Shown: positions 9,009 to 17,810 of the stretch, piece after piece
Layout: every line of letters begins with the position of its first letter
Numbering within the stretch: the first letter of the stretch is position 1
NCBI RefSeq assembly: GCF_000092865.1
Contig: NC_014151.1
Location: forward strand, 3,038,001-3,102,000
DNA from: Cellulomonas flavigena DSM 20109
Lineage (GTDB): Bacteria > Actinomycetota > Actinomycetes > Actinomycetales > Cellulomonadaceae
Direction of reading: 5' to 3'
DNA length: 64,000 nt
Notes under the pieces: model-generated
The model's input: the letters and a program-made list of their open reading frames with translations, nothing else
What the model was told of the DNA's origin: nothing
Database searches by the model: none
Program-made: the position numbers and the translations under genes

Positions 9009-9554
9009 ATGACCGCACTGCCCACCGGCCTGACGTCCGGCACCTGGACCATCGACCCCTCGCACACGGAGGCGTCCTTCACGGTCCGCCACGCCGGCAT
9101 CTCGAAGGTGCGCGGCACCGTCGCGGTGACCTCCGGCACGCTGACGGTCGGCGACGACCTCGAGTCGTCGTCCGTCACCGTGACCCTCGACCCGTCGACG
9201 GTCAGCACCGGGGACGCCAACCGCGACGGCCACCTCAAGAGCAACGACTTCTTCGACGTCGAGACGTTCGGCGAGTGGACGTTCACGTCCACCGCCGTCC
9301 GCGCCTCCGGCGACGGCCACGTCGTCGTCGGCGACCTCACCATCCACGGCGTCACGCGCGAGGTCGAGCTGGCCGCGCAGTTCAACGGCACGGCGGTCGA
9401 CCCGTTCGGCAACACGCGCGCCGGGTTCGAGGCCGAGCTCACCATCTCCCGCAAGGACTTCGGCCTGACGTGGAACGCCGCGCTCGAGGCCGGCGGCGTG
9501 CTGGTGGCCGACAAGGTCCGCATCGACCTGGACGTCTCCGCCATCCAGGCGTGA
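9009..9554 (+). CDS. YceI family lipid-binding-like protein
   Basis: This 181-residue protein has the YceI beta-barrel (lipocalin-like) pattern. It starts with GTWTIDPSHTEASFTVRHAGISKVRG and contains LKSNDFFDVETFGEWTFTST and LTIHGVTREVEL, all family hallmarks. YceI proteins bind isoprenoid-type lipids. No signal peptide is visible, so this member is probably cytoplasmic. The ATG at 9009 has CGGAGGA upstream. It is divergent from the MarR gene, its likely regulator, and is followed by a strong hairpin shared with rex. Confidence 0.9.
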   Translation: MTALPTGLTSGTWTIDPSHTEASFTVRHAGISKVRGTVAVTSGTLTVGDDLESSSVTVTLDPSTVSTGDANRDGHLKSNDFFDVETFGEWTFTSTAVRASGDGHVVVGDLTIHGVTREVELAAQFNGTAVDPFGNTRAGFEAELTISRKDFGLTWNAALEAGGVLVADKVRIDLDVSAIQA

Positions 9555-9586
9555 CCCCCCGCCCGGCGCCGCCGGGCCGCACCGAC

Positions 9587-9623
9587 CCGCGAGGGCGTGA
9601 CCGCACCGGTCACGCCCTCGCGG
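9587..9623. terminator. Bidirectional hairpin between yceI and rex
   Basis: A perfect 17-bp stem (CCGCGAGGGCGTGACCG and its complement) closes a 3-nt loop. There is no T-tract, which is common in high-GC actinobacteria. It lies between convergent yceI and rex and can serve both. A smaller GCCCGGC/GCCGGGC stem lies just upstream. Confidence 0.75.
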
Positions 9624-9666
9624 CACGTGCGGCGCCCCGCGCGCGCGAGCCCGGTGGACCGGCGCG

Positions 9667-10362
9667 TCACGAGACCCCGCCACCCGCGCTGCGCGCACGG
9701 TCGTGGAACGCGAGGATCTGCAGCTCGGACGCCACGTCGACCGTGCGGACGTCCACGTGGTCCGGCACCCGCAGCGCACCCGGCGCGAACGTGAGGATGC
9801 CGACCACACCCGCCGCCACCAGCTCGTCGCACGTGCGCTGCGCGACCGACGCGGGCGTCGTCAGCACCGCGATCGTCGCCCCCGTGCGCGCGACCACCGC
9901 GCGCAGGTCGTCGGCGTGCTCGACCACCAGACCCGCGACCGTCGTGCCCACCACCGCCGGGTCGGCGTCCACGAGCCCCACCAGCACGAAACCGCGTTCC
10001 GCGATGCCCGCGTAGTTCGCGAGCGCATGCCCGAGGTTGCCCACGCCGACGAGCAGCACGCGCCGCACGTCCGCCAGCCCCAGCACCACCGTGATCTGCT
10101 CGCGCAGGTGCGCGACGTCGTAGCCCACGCCGCGCCGCCCGTACGAGCCGAGGAACGACAGGTCCTTGCGCAGCTGGGCGGGCGAGACGCCCGCACGCGC
10201 CGCGAGCTCGTCGGACGACGTGAGGACCGCACCCTCGGCCGCGGTCGCCTGCAGCGCCCGCAGGTACCCGGGAAGCCGGGCGACCGTCGCCGGCGGCACG
10301 GGCTGGCCGTCACGGCCGGCACGCCGGCCACCGACCCGTCGCGCGCTGCGCCGCTCGTCCAC
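9667..10362 (-). CDS. rex: Redox-sensing transcriptional repressor Rex
   Basis: This 231-residue Rex has an N-terminal winged helix (LPGYLRALQ, SSDELAARAGVSPAQLRKDLSFLGSYGRRGVGYDV) and a Rossmann NADH-binding core with VGVGNLGHAL. Rex senses the NADH/NAD ratio and represses fermentative and respiratory genes under aerobic conditions. GTG 10362 is preferred because GGAGG lies 5 nt upstream. A GTG at 10368 would overlap that site. The -10 TAGCGT overlaps the stop codon of the upstream glutaredoxin-like gene. No clear Rex operator was found beside it. Confidence 0.92.
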   Translation of the reverse strand: MDERRSARRVGGRRAGRDGQPVPPATVARLPGYLRALQATAAEGAVLTSSDELAARAGVSPAQLRKDLSFLGSYGRRGVGYDVAHLREQITVVLGLADVRRVLLVGVGNLGHALANYAGIAERGFVLVGLVDADPAVVGTTVAGLVVEHADDLRAVVARTGATIAVLTTPASVAQRTCDELVAAGVVGILTFAPGALRVPDHVDVRTVDVASELQILAFHDRARSAGGGVS

Positions 10363-10414
10363 CCGCACCTCCGTACCCCGCCACGCCGGGTACGGCCCCG
10401 GCGCCTGGTGTCAC

Positions 10415-10420
10415 ACGCTA
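10415..10420 (-). promoter_or_regulatory. rex -10 element overlapping upstream stop codon
   Basis: The minus-strand hexamer TAGCGT fits TANNNT. Its first three bases are the TAG stop of the glutaredoxin-like gene, leaving a 5' leader of about 45 nt before rex. Confidence 0.4.
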
Positions 10421-10696
10421 GGCCCTGGTGACGCCCGTCGCGAGAGCCCGCCGCAGGCGCGTCTCGTCGATCCGCCAGTACCCGCGGCGCACCCCGTCCA
10501 CGTCGACGACCGGCACCATCTCCCCCAGAGCGTCGGCGAGCAGCGTGCCGTCCGCGGCCGGCTCGTCCACGTCGACCTCGGTCCACGTCGCACCGAGCTC
10601 GTCGCACACGCGCGCCACGAGCGCCCGCGCGTCGTCGCACAGGTGGCAGCCCGCTCGCCCGTACAGGACCACGCGGGCCGTCGACGCATCGCTCAC
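10418..10696 (-). CDS. Glutaredoxin-like family protein
   Basis: This 92-residue protein has a thioredoxin/glutaredoxin fold of the DUF836 type. The redox motif GRAGCHLCDDA is near residues 13-23, and the cis-proline region is EMVPVVDVDG. It probably acts as a small cytoplasmic thiol-disulfide protein. The GTG at 10696 lies exactly 6 nt after TAGCGT on the minus strand, so the transcript is probably leaderless. It is directly upstream of rex, as in many actinobacteria. Confidence 0.87.
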   Translation of the reverse strand: MSDASTARVVLYGRAGCHLCDDARALVARVCDELGATWTEVDVDEPAADGTLLADALGEMVPVVDVDGVRRGYWRIDETRLRRALATGVTRA

Positions 10697-10763
10697 GCCC
10701 CCACGCTAGACCGCGCGGCACCCCACGTGCCGCACGGTCCACGACGTGCGGTGCCCGTCTCGT

Positions 10764-10769
10764 TAGAGT
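10764..10769 (+). promoter_or_regulatory. Leaderless -10 for HAD phosphatase gene
   Basis: TAGAGT ends 6 nt before the ATG at 10776, and no ribosome binding site is present. Confidence 0.5.
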
Positions 10770-10775
10770 GAGCGG

Positions 10776-11642
10776 ATGCACGCGGGCGACACGCAGGACG
10801 AGGACGCCGTCGTCGCCGCCACCGTCGAGACGCCGCGCGCCGCCCTCGTCCCCGAGGACACGCGGGTCGCCGCGTTCTTCGACGTCGACAACACGATCAT
10901 CCGCGGCGCGAGCTCGTTCCACCTCGCCGTCGGGCTCTACGGACGCGGGTTCTTCCGCAAGCGGGACCTCGTCCGGTTCGCCTTCCAGCAGGCCCGCTAC
11001 CGGGTGTTCGGCGAGAACCGGGACCAGATCGACGAGGTGCGCAGCCGCGCGCTGGAGATCATGCGCGGGCACTCCGTCGCCGAGGTCACCGCGATCGCCG
11101 AGGACGTGTACGACGAGGTCCTCAGCCTGCGCATCTACCCGGGCACGCGCACGTTGCTCGACGCGCACCTCGCCGCCGGGCACGCCGTGTGGCTCGTGAC
11201 CGCCACGCCCGTGGAGATCGGCGAGCTCATCGCGCGCCGGCTCGGCACGTCGGGCGCGCTGGGCACGGTGGCCGAGCACGAGAACGGCTTCTACACCGGC
11301 CGCCTCGTGGGCGACCTCCTGCACGGCGAGGCCAAGGCGAGCGCGGTGCGCGCCCTGGCGGCACGCGAGGGGTACGACCTCGCCGCGTGCCACGCGTACG
11401 GCGACTCGACCAACGACGTGCCGATCCTGTCGGCCGTCGGGCACCCGTGCGCCATCAACCCGGACCGGCGCCTGCGTCGGCACGCGGCCGAGGTGGGCTG
11501 GCCGGTACGCGAGTTCCGCACGCGACGCCGGCAGGCGCGTCGCGGCGTGAACGCCGCGAGCCTGGCCGGGCTCGCCTGGGCGGTGGCCGTCGTGCTGCGC
11601 GCGGTGAGCCGGTCGCTGCGACGACGGATGGGGAACCCGTGA
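10776..11642 (+). CDS. HAD-IB family hydrolase (SerB-like)
   Basis: This 288-residue haloacid dehalogenase-superfamily protein has motif I as FFDVDNTI with Asp36 (nucleophile) and Asp38, a helical cap, motif II in WLVTATP, and motif III/IV as HAYGDSTNDVPIL. The C-terminus is basic with a hydrophobic stretch (about 265-280) that may touch the membrane. Relatives act on phosphoserine or glycerol-phosphate-type substrates; the substrate here is unknown. The stop overlaps the GNAT start by 4 bp. Confidence 0.88.
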   Translation: MHAGDTQDEDAVVAATVETPRAALVPEDTRVAAFFDVDNTIIRGASSFHLAVGLYGRGFFRKRDLVRFAFQQARYRVFGENRDQIDEVRSRALEIMRGHSVAEVTAIAEDVYDEVLSLRIYPGTRTLLDAHLAAGHAVWLVTATPVEIGELIARRLGTSGALGTVAEHENGFYTGRLVGDLLHGEAKASAVRALAAREGYDLAACHAYGDSTNDVPILSAVGHPCAINPDRRLRRHAAEVGWPVREFRTRRRQARRGVNAASLAGLAWAVAVVLRAVSRSLRRRMGNP

Positions 11643-12184
11643 GGACGACGACCGACTGGGCGGTGCGCACCGCCGCACCGCAGGACGCACCGCGGATCGC
11701 CGACCTCGCGGCACTGACCTTCCCGCTCGCGTGCCCGCCGGGGTCCACGACCACGGACCAGCAGGCGTTCCTCGACGCGCACCTGCGCACGGAGCACTTC
11801 GCGGCGTACACGACCGATCCGCAGCGCGTGGTCCTCGTCGCCGCGACGCCCGCCGGCGCGCTGCTCGGCTACACCGTGCTGGTGGCCGGCGAGCCCGCCG
11901 ACGACGACGCGCGCGCCGCCGTGCACCTGCGGCCGACGGTCGAGCTGTCCAAGTGCTACGTCCACCCGGACCACCACGGCGCCGGCGTGGCCACGACCCT
12001 GCTGCGCACGTCGTTCGACCACGCACGTGCCCTCGGCGGGGCCGGGATGTGGCTCGGCGTCAACCAGCACAACGCGCGGGCGCAGGCGTTCTACGCGCGC
12101 GAGGGCTTCGCGGTCGTGGGGGTCAAGCACTTCCAGGTCGGCTCGCGGCTCGAGGACGACTACGTGCTCGAGCGTCCCCTCTGA
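11639..12184 (+). CDS. GNAT family N-acetyltransferase
   Basis: This 181-residue GNAT protein has a core containing ELSKCYVHPDHHGAGVATTLL, the acetyl-CoA pyrophosphate-binding motif A, and later NARAQAFYAREGFAVVG, motif B. It probably acetylates a small molecule or peptide amine; the substrate cannot be inferred. The GTG at 11639 overlaps the HAD stop (GTGA), so the two are co-translated. The 3' end is 13 bp from the convergent alpha-galactosidase stop. Confidence 0.88.
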   Translation: MRTTTDWAVRTAAPQDAPRIADLAALTFPLACPPGSTTTDQQAFLDAHLRTEHFAAYTTDPQRVVLVAATPAGALLGYTVLVAGEPADDDARAAVHLRPTVELSKCYVHPDHHGAGVATTLLRTSFDHARALGGAGMWLGVNQHNARAQAFYAREGFAVVGVKHFQVGSRLEDDYVLERPL

Positions 12185-12197
12185 CGTCGACGACGTG

Positions 12198-13520
12198 TCA
12201 GGCCGGGTCCAGCGCGACCCACCGCACGCCGTGCGACGGCACGTCGAGGACGAGCACGCCGTCGAGGCCGCCACGGGTGGCGCGCGGCGTCGCGAGGGCC
12301 GACCCGGACCACAGGTCCCGCACGGCCCACGTGCCCGGGGCCGCCGCGTCACCGACCACGGAGGACAGCGCGACCTCGAGGGTGCGCGTGCCGCTGCCCG
12401 TCCAGAACACCGCGACGTAGCGCCTCGGGTCGTCGACCGCGCGGGCGGACCACACCACGACCTCGCCGTCACCCACCGGCTCGCGCAGCAGCTCCCGCCC
12501 GTCGGTCGACGTCCGCAGCACGTGCCCCACCGCGGGCGTCGTCAGCAGCGCGATCGTCGCGGCGTCGGACGTCGGCAGGTCACCGCCCATCATGAGCGGT
12601 GAGCGCGCCATGACCCACAGCGTGAGCAGGGTGCGCTGCTCGTCGGGCGTCAGGCGGGACGCCCGGTCCTCGCCGCGCTCGGCGCGGATGCCGATGCGGC
12701 CCAGCGGCAGCATGTCGGCGTCCGCCCAGCCGCCGGGCTGCTGGAACGGCGCCCACCGTGCGAGCCGCGCGAAGTTCGCGTGCACGTCCTCCCAGCGGTC
12801 CCACAGGTCGTCGCACACGCGCCACATCTGCGCGTGGGCCTGCAGGACGGGCAGGTGCGCGGTGGACAGCCCGGTGCCCGGCGACAGGGACAGCACCATC
12901 TCGCGCCCCGACCGCTCGATCGCGCGCGACCACGCCGCGATGTCGGCCGCGTGGAAGGGCGCGAGCACGTCGTCGACCTTGACGTAGTCCACGCCCCACG
13001 AGGCGAGCTGGGCGACCAGGCCGTCGAGCCACCCCTGGGCGGCGGGGTGCGCGTGGTCCAGGCCGTACATGTGACCGTTCCAGGCGCACGTCGACGACGT
13101 GTCAGCGATGTCGGCGGTCGTCACGACCTCGCCGTCGGGTCCGACCGCGACCGGGAGGCGTGCGGCGACGGCACGGCGCGGGATCCCGCGCAGGACGTGC
13201 ACCCCGAAGCGCAGCCCGAGCGCGTGCACCTGGTCGGCGAGCGCGGTGAAGCCGCGGCCGTCGACCGCGGACGGGAACCGGCCGGGCGCGGGCTGCGGGT
13301 AGCCGCGGTCGTCGAGGACGAGCGCGGCGTCCTGCGTGTAGCCGTGCGGGCGCGCATCGGGGTCGGACCAGTCGATGTCGACGACGACGGTGTCCCAGCC
13401 GTGCGGCAGCAGGTACCGGGCCATGAAGCGGGCGTTCGCGAGCACCTCGGACTCCGTGACCGTGGTCCCGTAGCAGTCCCAGCTGTTCCAGCCCATGGGC
13501 GGTGTCGGTGCAGACGTCAT
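12198..13520 (-). CDS. Alpha-galactosidase, glycoside hydrolase family 27
   Basis: This 440-residue GH27 enzyme removes terminal alpha-galactosyl residues by a retaining mechanism. It opens with PPMGWNSWDCYG, the family signature. The nucleophile is the first Asp of YVKVDDV (Asp183), and WRVCDDLWD contains the expected acid/base Asp238. The C-terminus is an all-beta domain. There is no signal peptide, so it should act on oligosaccharides in the cytoplasm. The ATG at 13520 is preceded by AGGAGGTGGACG, an excellent ribosome binding site. Confidence 0.92.
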   Translation of the reverse strand: MTSAPTPPMGWNSWDCYGTTVTESEVLANARFMARYLLPHGWDTVVVDIDWSDPDARPHGYTQDAALVLDDRGYPQPAPGRFPSAVDGRGFTALADQVHALGLRFGVHVLRGIPRRAVAARLPVAVGPDGEVVTTADIADTSSTCAWNGHMYGLDHAHPAAQGWLDGLVAQLASWGVDYVKVDDVLAPFHAADIAAWSRAIERSGREMVLSLSPGTGLSTAHLPVLQAHAQMWRVCDDLWDRWEDVHANFARLARWAPFQQPGGWADADMLPLGRIGIRAERGEDRASRLTPDEQRTLLTLWVMARSPLMMGGDLPTSDAATIALLTTPAVGHVLRTSTDGRELLREPVGDGEVVVWSARAVDDPRRYVAVFWTGSGTRTLEVALSSVVGDAAAPGTWAVRDLWSGSALATPRATRGGLDGVLVLDVPSHGVRWVALDPA

Positions 13521-13647
13521 CGTCCACCTCCTGCTCAGCGAGCCGCGCGGAGCGGCCGTCGTCGTCGACCGGCCGGGCCGGACACACGTCGGGCCCGGTC
13601 GACGACCGGGCCCGGGGTGCAGCGCGCGCCGCCGTGCGGCGCGCCGC

Positions 13648-13746
13648 TCACTTCTTGTTGCGGCGCTGGTGACGCGTCTTGCGCAGCAGCTTGCGGTGCT
13701 TCTTCTTCGCCATGCGCTTGCGACGCTTCTTGATGACGGAGCCCAT
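13648..13746 (-). CDS. 30S ribosomal protein bS22 (AURKAIP1/COX24 type)
   Basis: This 32-residue, extremely basic peptide begins MGSVIKKRRKRMAKKKHRKL and ends in RNKK. It matches the tiny actinobacterial ribosomal protein of the AURKAIP1/COX24 domain family, found near the decoding side of the 30S subunit in mycobacteria. GAGG lies 6 nt before the ATG. A TAAGGT -10 about 120 nt upstream on the minus strand would give a long leader. It is easily missed because of its size. Confidence 0.9.
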   Translation of the reverse strand: MGSVIKKRRKRMAKKKHRKLLRKTRHQRRNKK

Positions 13747-13919
13747 AGCGGTCCTCACTCGTGTCCGGTCGCGACCGAGCTGGCCGCGAGATGGTGGTCG
13801 ATCGACGCGCGCCGCGCATCGGGCCCACCCGACTCACCCACGCACGCAGAAGTCCGAGCGCCCACCTTACGCGATCGTGCCCCGCGACCGCGAACGCCCG
13901 GGTGGCGGCGGGTGCGGGC
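13747..13919. promoter_or_regulatory. bS22 leader and upstream spacer
   Basis: This 173-bp spacer holds the probable bS22 promoter (minus-strand TAAGGT near 13866) and a leader of about 120 nt. No coding frame with a credible start was seen. Confidence 0.35.
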
Positions 13920-14156
13920 TCAGGACGTCCGGCGGCTCTCGCCGTAGCCCTCGGGCTCGACCGTGGCCGACGACCGCAGGTACGCGTCGAGCGCGTCCTG
14001 CGGCACCCGGAACGACCGCCCGACACGCACGGCCGGCAGCTCGCCGGCGTGCACGAGCCGGTACACGGTCATGCGCGACACCCGCATGAGGTCCGCGACC
14101 TCGACAACCGTGAGGAACCGCACGCGACGCTGCGGCCCGCCCTGTCCCTCGCTCAT
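13920..14156 (-). CDS. BldC-like helix-turn-helix protein
   Basis: This 78-residue excisionase/MerR-type DNA-binding protein contains FLTVVEVADLMRVSRMTVYRLVHAGELPAVRVGRSFRVP, the conserved BldC-like winged-helix segment. In streptomycetes BldC is a developmental repressor; in non-sporulating actinomycetes the role is unclear. GGAGG lies about 10 nt before the ATG at 14156. A GTG two codons earlier is an alternative with closer spacing. A -10-like TACTGT on the minus strand lies at 14228-14223. Confidence 0.85.
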   Translation of the reverse strand: MSEGQGGPQRRVRFLTVVEVADLMRVSRMTVYRLVHAGELPAVRVGRSFRVPQDALDAYLRSSATVEPEGYGESRRTS

Positions 14157-14311
14157 GCGCACCGGCCCTCCGACGCACCGGTGGCGCCGGCGACGCGCAC
14201 CCGACGTGCCGGGTGTGCGCTCACAGTAGTGGCGCGTGTGACAGGTGGGGAAGTCGGGACACCCGCACGGCCCACACCCGGCCGCACGGCCGACGGCGGG
14301 TCGGGCACCCG

Positions 14312-15532
14312 TCAGTCCAGGTCCGGGTCGAGCCCCAACGACGGGAACACCGCCGCCCGTGTCGCGCGGATCGCCCGGTCCACGTCGTCCGCGGGGTCGT
14401 AACCGCTCGACCACGGCTTGTACGTCGCCGGTGCGCCGTCGCCCATCACCGGCACGGCGTCGCGCCCGTAGCGCTGCCGCACGACCTCCAGCCAGACCTG
14501 CGGCACCCGCGTCGCCGGGTCCACCGGCCGGTGCGCCGCGACGCCGATGAGGTGCGTCCACGTCCGCGGCACGACGTCGAGGATCGCGTACCCGCCCCCG
14601 CCGAGCGCGACCCACCGCCCGTCGCACACCTCGTGCGCGAGCTCGTGCAGCAGGTGGGCGGCGACGACCTGCGCGTCGACCGACACCCGCAGGGTCGCGA
14701 GCGGGTCCATGCGGTGCGTGTCGCAGCCGTGCTGCGTGACCAGCACGTCGGGCGCGAACTCGCGGACCACGGCGGGCACCACCGCCTCGATCGCCCGCAG
14801 CCAGCCCGCGTCGCCGGTGCGCGACGGCAGCGCGACGTTGACCGCCGTGCCGTCGGCGCCCGGGCCGCCCGTCTCCGTGGGGTAGCCCGTGCCGGGGAAC
14901 AGCGCGTGCCCCGTCTCGTGCACCGACACCGTGAGGACGCGCGGATCGTCCCAGAACAGGTCCTGCACGCCGTCGCCGTGGTGCGCGTCGACGTCGACGT
15001 ACGCGATGCGGCGCGCCCCGGCGGCGAGCAGCTGCCGGATCGCCACCCCGGCGTCGTTGTAGACGCAGAAGCCGGACGCCGCCCCCCGCTGCGCGTGGTG
15101 CAGGCCTCCCCCGACGTTCACCGCGTGCTCCGCGGCGCCCTCCCAGACGGCCATGGCCGCGTCGACCGTGCCGGCCACCACGCGGGCCGCGGCCTCGTGC
15201 ATCTGCGGGAACAGCGGGTCGTCGCGCGTGCCCAGGCCGCGCACGAGGTCCGGCTCGCCGCGCTCGGCGGCGGCGTGCACGGCCGCGACGTACTCCGGCT
15301 CGTGCACCGTCGTCAGCAGCTCGTCCGACGCGGGCTCGGCCCCCACCACCTCGACGCGCGCGCTCTCGAGGAGCCCCAGCTGGGCCGCGAGCGCGATCGT
15401 CAGGTCGATCCGGTCGGACGTCATGGGGTGGCCGAACCCGAAGTCGTACCCGAGCAGCTCGGTGGACCACACGATGCGCAGCGCGGCCGCGTCGCGGACC
15501 GACGCGGAGGCGGACGCGTCGGCGGCTGTCAT
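14312..15532 (-). CDS. acuC: Acetoin utilization protein AcuC / histone deacetylase family
   Basis: This 406-residue arginase-fold deacetylase has NVGGGLHHA (His145-His146 in the active site), GFCVYNDAGVAI and YVDVDAHHGDGV, where Asp182 and His184 are expected zinc ligands. A later GCDTHRMDPL supplies the third ligand. In Bacillus AcuC deacetylates and activates acetyl-CoA synthetase; here the substrate is inferred only by family. No acs or acuA gene is nearby. GACGGT lies 6 nt before the ATG at 15532. Confidence 0.88.
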   Translation of the reverse strand: MTAADASASASVRDAAALRIVWSTELLGYDFGFGHPMTSDRIDLTIALAAQLGLLESARVEVVGAEPASDELLTTVHEPEYVAAVHAAAERGEPDLVRGLGTRDDPLFPQMHEAAARVVAGTVDAAMAVWEGAAEHAVNVGGGLHHAQRGAASGFCVYNDAGVAIRQLLAAGARRIAYVDVDAHHGDGVQDLFWDDPRVLTVSVHETGHALFPGTGYPTETGGPGADGTAVNVALPSRTGDAGWLRAIEAVVPAVVREFAPDVLVTQHGCDTHRMDPLATLRVSVDAQVVAAHLLHELAHEVCDGRWVALGGGGYAILDVVPRTWTHLIGVAAHRPVDPATRVPQVWLEVVRQRYGRDAVPVMGDGAPATYKPWSSGYDPADDVDRAIRATRAAVFPSLGLDPDLD

Positions 15533-15694
15533 GAGGTCACCGTCCCACCGCCGCGCCGCACGTGTCGACCCGACGTGCCGCGGCGACGCGCGCCGCCCCA
15601 CCGCGCCGCGTCCGCCCCGACACCACTTCCGGTGCGTGAGCAGGCCACGACGCGTGCCAGAGTGTGCCTGACAGCACGAGCAGCGGGAGGTCGG
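15533..15694. promoter_or_regulatory. acuC/trkH divergent spacer
   Basis: This 162-bp spacer separates divergent genes and carries the trkH ribosome binding site GGGAGG. No strong -35 and no coding frame were identified. Confidence 0.3.
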
Positions 15695-17068
15695 ATGGCA
15701 GCGGGGCCCGGCCTGCTGTGGCGCGCGCGCGAGTACGTCGACCGGTCCGCGCGCCAGTCCCCCGCCCGGCTCGCCCTCGGGGTCTTCGCCCTCGTCATCG
15801 CGATCATCACGGCTCTGCTCTCGGCGCCCTGGGCGACGGCGCACGGGGGGCGCGCGCCGTTCGTCGACGCGCTGTTCACCGCGACGTCCGCGACCACGGT
15901 CACCGGCCTGGTCGTCGTGCCCACCGGGGAGTACTGGTCGTGGTGGGGGCTGCTCGTCATCCTCGTGGCCATCAAGATCGGCGGCCTCGGCGTCATGACG
16001 CTCGCGTCCCTCCTCGGCATGGCCGTGTCCCGGCGCATCGGGCTGACGCAGCGCCTGCTGGTCTCCTCGGAGACGAAGGTCACGCGCCTCGGCGAGGTCG
16101 GGTCGCTCGTGCGCACGGTCATCGTCACGTCCACGGCGCTCGAGGTCGCCATCGCGATCGTGCTGTTCCCGCGGCTGCTGGTGCACGGGGAGCCCGTGGG
16201 CACGGCCGCGTGGCACGCGACGTTCTACGCGATCTCCGCGTTCAACAACGCGGGCTTCGTCCCCACGCCGCGGGGGCTGGACCCCTTCGTGTCGGACTGG
16301 TGGATGCTGCTGCCGATCATCGTCGGCGTCTTCATCGGGTCGCTCGGGTTCCCGGTGATCCTCGACGTCGCGCACCACCTGCGCGCGCCGCGGCGCTGGA
16401 AGCTGCACTCGAAGCTCACGATCGCCACGAGCGTCGGGCTCGTGGTCTTCGGTTCGGTCGTGGTCGCGGCGTTCGAGTGGACCAACCCCGGCACGTTCCG
16501 CCCGCTCGACCCCGGCGGCACCGCGCTCGCGTCGCTGTTCGCCGGGGTGATGCCCCGCTCCGGCGGGTTCTCCACGGTCGACGTCGGCGAGATGCACGAG
16601 GGCACGTGGCTGCTGCTCGACGCCCTGATGTTCGTCGGCGGCGGGTCGGCGTCCACCGCGGGCGGCATCAAGGTGACGACGCTGGCCGTCATGCTGCTCG
16701 CGATCGTCGCCGAGGGCCGCGGCGACCGTGACGTCGAGGCGTTCGGCCGGCGCATCCCGCGCGAGACGCTGCAGCTCGCGATCGCCGTCGGGTTCATCTC
16801 GGCGACCATCGTGCTCGTCGCGTCGCTGCTGCTGCTGGCGATGACGGGGCTGACGCTCGACCGCATCCTGTTCGAGGTGATCTCGGCGTTCGCGACGTGC
16901 GGGCTGTCCACCGGCATCACCGCGGAGCTGCCGGCCCCGGCGAAGTACGTGCTCGTCGTGCTCATGTTCATCGGCCGGACCGGCACCATGACGCTTGCCG
17001 CCGCCCTCGCGCTGCGCAACCGTCGACGTGTCATCCGCTACCCGGAGGAGAGGCCCATCATTGGCTGA
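15695..17068 (+). CDS. trkH: TrkH/KtrB-type potassium uptake channel subunit
   Basis: This 457-residue membrane protein has four repeated M1-P-M2 units. The four selectivity-filter regions are visible: SATTVTGLV, FNNAGF, MPRSGGFSTVD and FATCGLSTGI. It forms the potassium pathway of a Trk/Ktr system. The ATG at 15695 has GGGAGG 4-5 nt upstream. The last 8 bp overlap the TTG start of the trkA-like gene, so subunit synthesis is coupled. Confidence 0.92.
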   Translation: MAAGPGLLWRAREYVDRSARQSPARLALGVFALVIAIITALLSAPWATAHGGRAPFVDALFTATSATTVTGLVVVPTGEYWSWWGLLVILVAIKIGGLGVMTLASLLGMAVSRRIGLTQRLLVSSETKVTRLGEVGSLVRTVIVTSTALEVAIAIVLFPRLLVHGEPVGTAAWHATFYAISAFNNAGFVPTPRGLDPFVSDWWMLLPIIVGVFIGSLGFPVILDVAHHLRAPRRWKLHSKLTIATSVGLVVFGSVVVAAFEWTNPGTFRPLDPGGTALASLFAGVMPRSGGFSTVDVGEMHEGTWLLLDALMFVGGGSASTAGGIKVTTLAVMLLAIVAEGRGDRDVEAFGRRIPRETLQLAIAVGFISATIVLVASLLLLAMTGLTLDRILFEVISAFATCGLSTGITAELPAPAKYVLVVLMFIGRTGTMTLAAALALRNRRRVIRYPEERPIIG

Positions 17069-17768
17069 CAGCAGGCGCACGGACGCCGACGCAGGGCGCG
17101 GCGCCCCGCGCAACCCGACGAAGGACCAGGGCGTCCTGGTCATCGGGCTGGGGCGGTTCGGGTCGTCGATCGCGGCGACCCTCGACCGCCTCGGCCAGGA
17201 CGTGCTCGCCGTCGAGCGCAACCCCGACCTCGTCGCGCAGTGGACCGGCCGCATCCCGCTCGTCGAGGCCGACGCGGTCAACCCCGACGCGCTCGAGCAG
17301 CTGGGGGCCCGCGAGTTCCCCGTGGCCGTCGTCGGCGTCGGGTCGTACCTCGAGGCGTCGGTGCTCATCACGGGCAACCTCGTCGACATCGGCGTGCCGC
17401 AGATCTGGGCCAAGGCCATCAGCTCGGAGCACGCGCGCATCCTGCAGCGGATCGGCGCGCACCACGTGGTCCTGCCCGAGGCGGACGCGGGCTCGCGCGT
17501 CGCCCACCTGGTCAGCGGCAAGATGCTCGACTACATCGAGGTCGAGGACGGGTTCACGGTCGTCAAGATGCGGCCGCCGAAGGAGACGCAGGGCTTCACG
17601 CTCGCGCAGTCCAAGGTGCGCGAGCGGTACGGGGTGACGATCATCGGCGTGAAGTCCCCCGGCATCGACTTCCAGTACGCGACACCGGAGACCAGGATCT
17701 CGGCGAACGACCTCATCATCGTCGGCGGCCACGCCGACCTGCTGGAGCGCTTCGCTTCCCGTCCCTGA
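17061..17768 (+). CDS. trkA: TrkA/KtrA-type NAD-binding regulatory subunit
   Basis: This 235-residue RCK protein has an N-terminal Rossmann domain with VIGLGRFGSSIA and an acidic strand end (AVERN), then a TrkA-C domain (about 155-235). It gates TrkH in response to nucleotides. The start is TTG at 17061, with AGG 7 nt upstream and an overlap with the trkH stop. No ATG or GTG gives a full Rossmann domain, so the rare TTG start is well supported. Confidence 0.9.
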   Translation: MADSRRTDADAGRGAPRNPTKDQGVLVIGLGRFGSSIAATLDRLGQDVLAVERNPDLVAQWTGRIPLVEADAVNPDALEQLGAREFPVAVVGVGSYLEASVLITGNLVDIGVPQIWAKAISSEHARILQRIGAHHVVLPEADAGSRVAHLVSGKMLDYIEVEDGFTVVKMRPPKETQGFTLAQSKVRERYGVTIIGVKSPGIDFQYATPETRISANDLIIVGGHADLLERFASRP

Positions 17769-17810
17769 CACCGGGACGGCACCACCCGACCACTCCCGAG
17801 GAGACCCACG

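Noticed and set aside
10409-10417. GTGTCACAC near the rex promoter as a Rex operator
   Set aside because: Known Rex sites have longer TTGTGAA-type arms around a spacer. This short palindrome does not fit.
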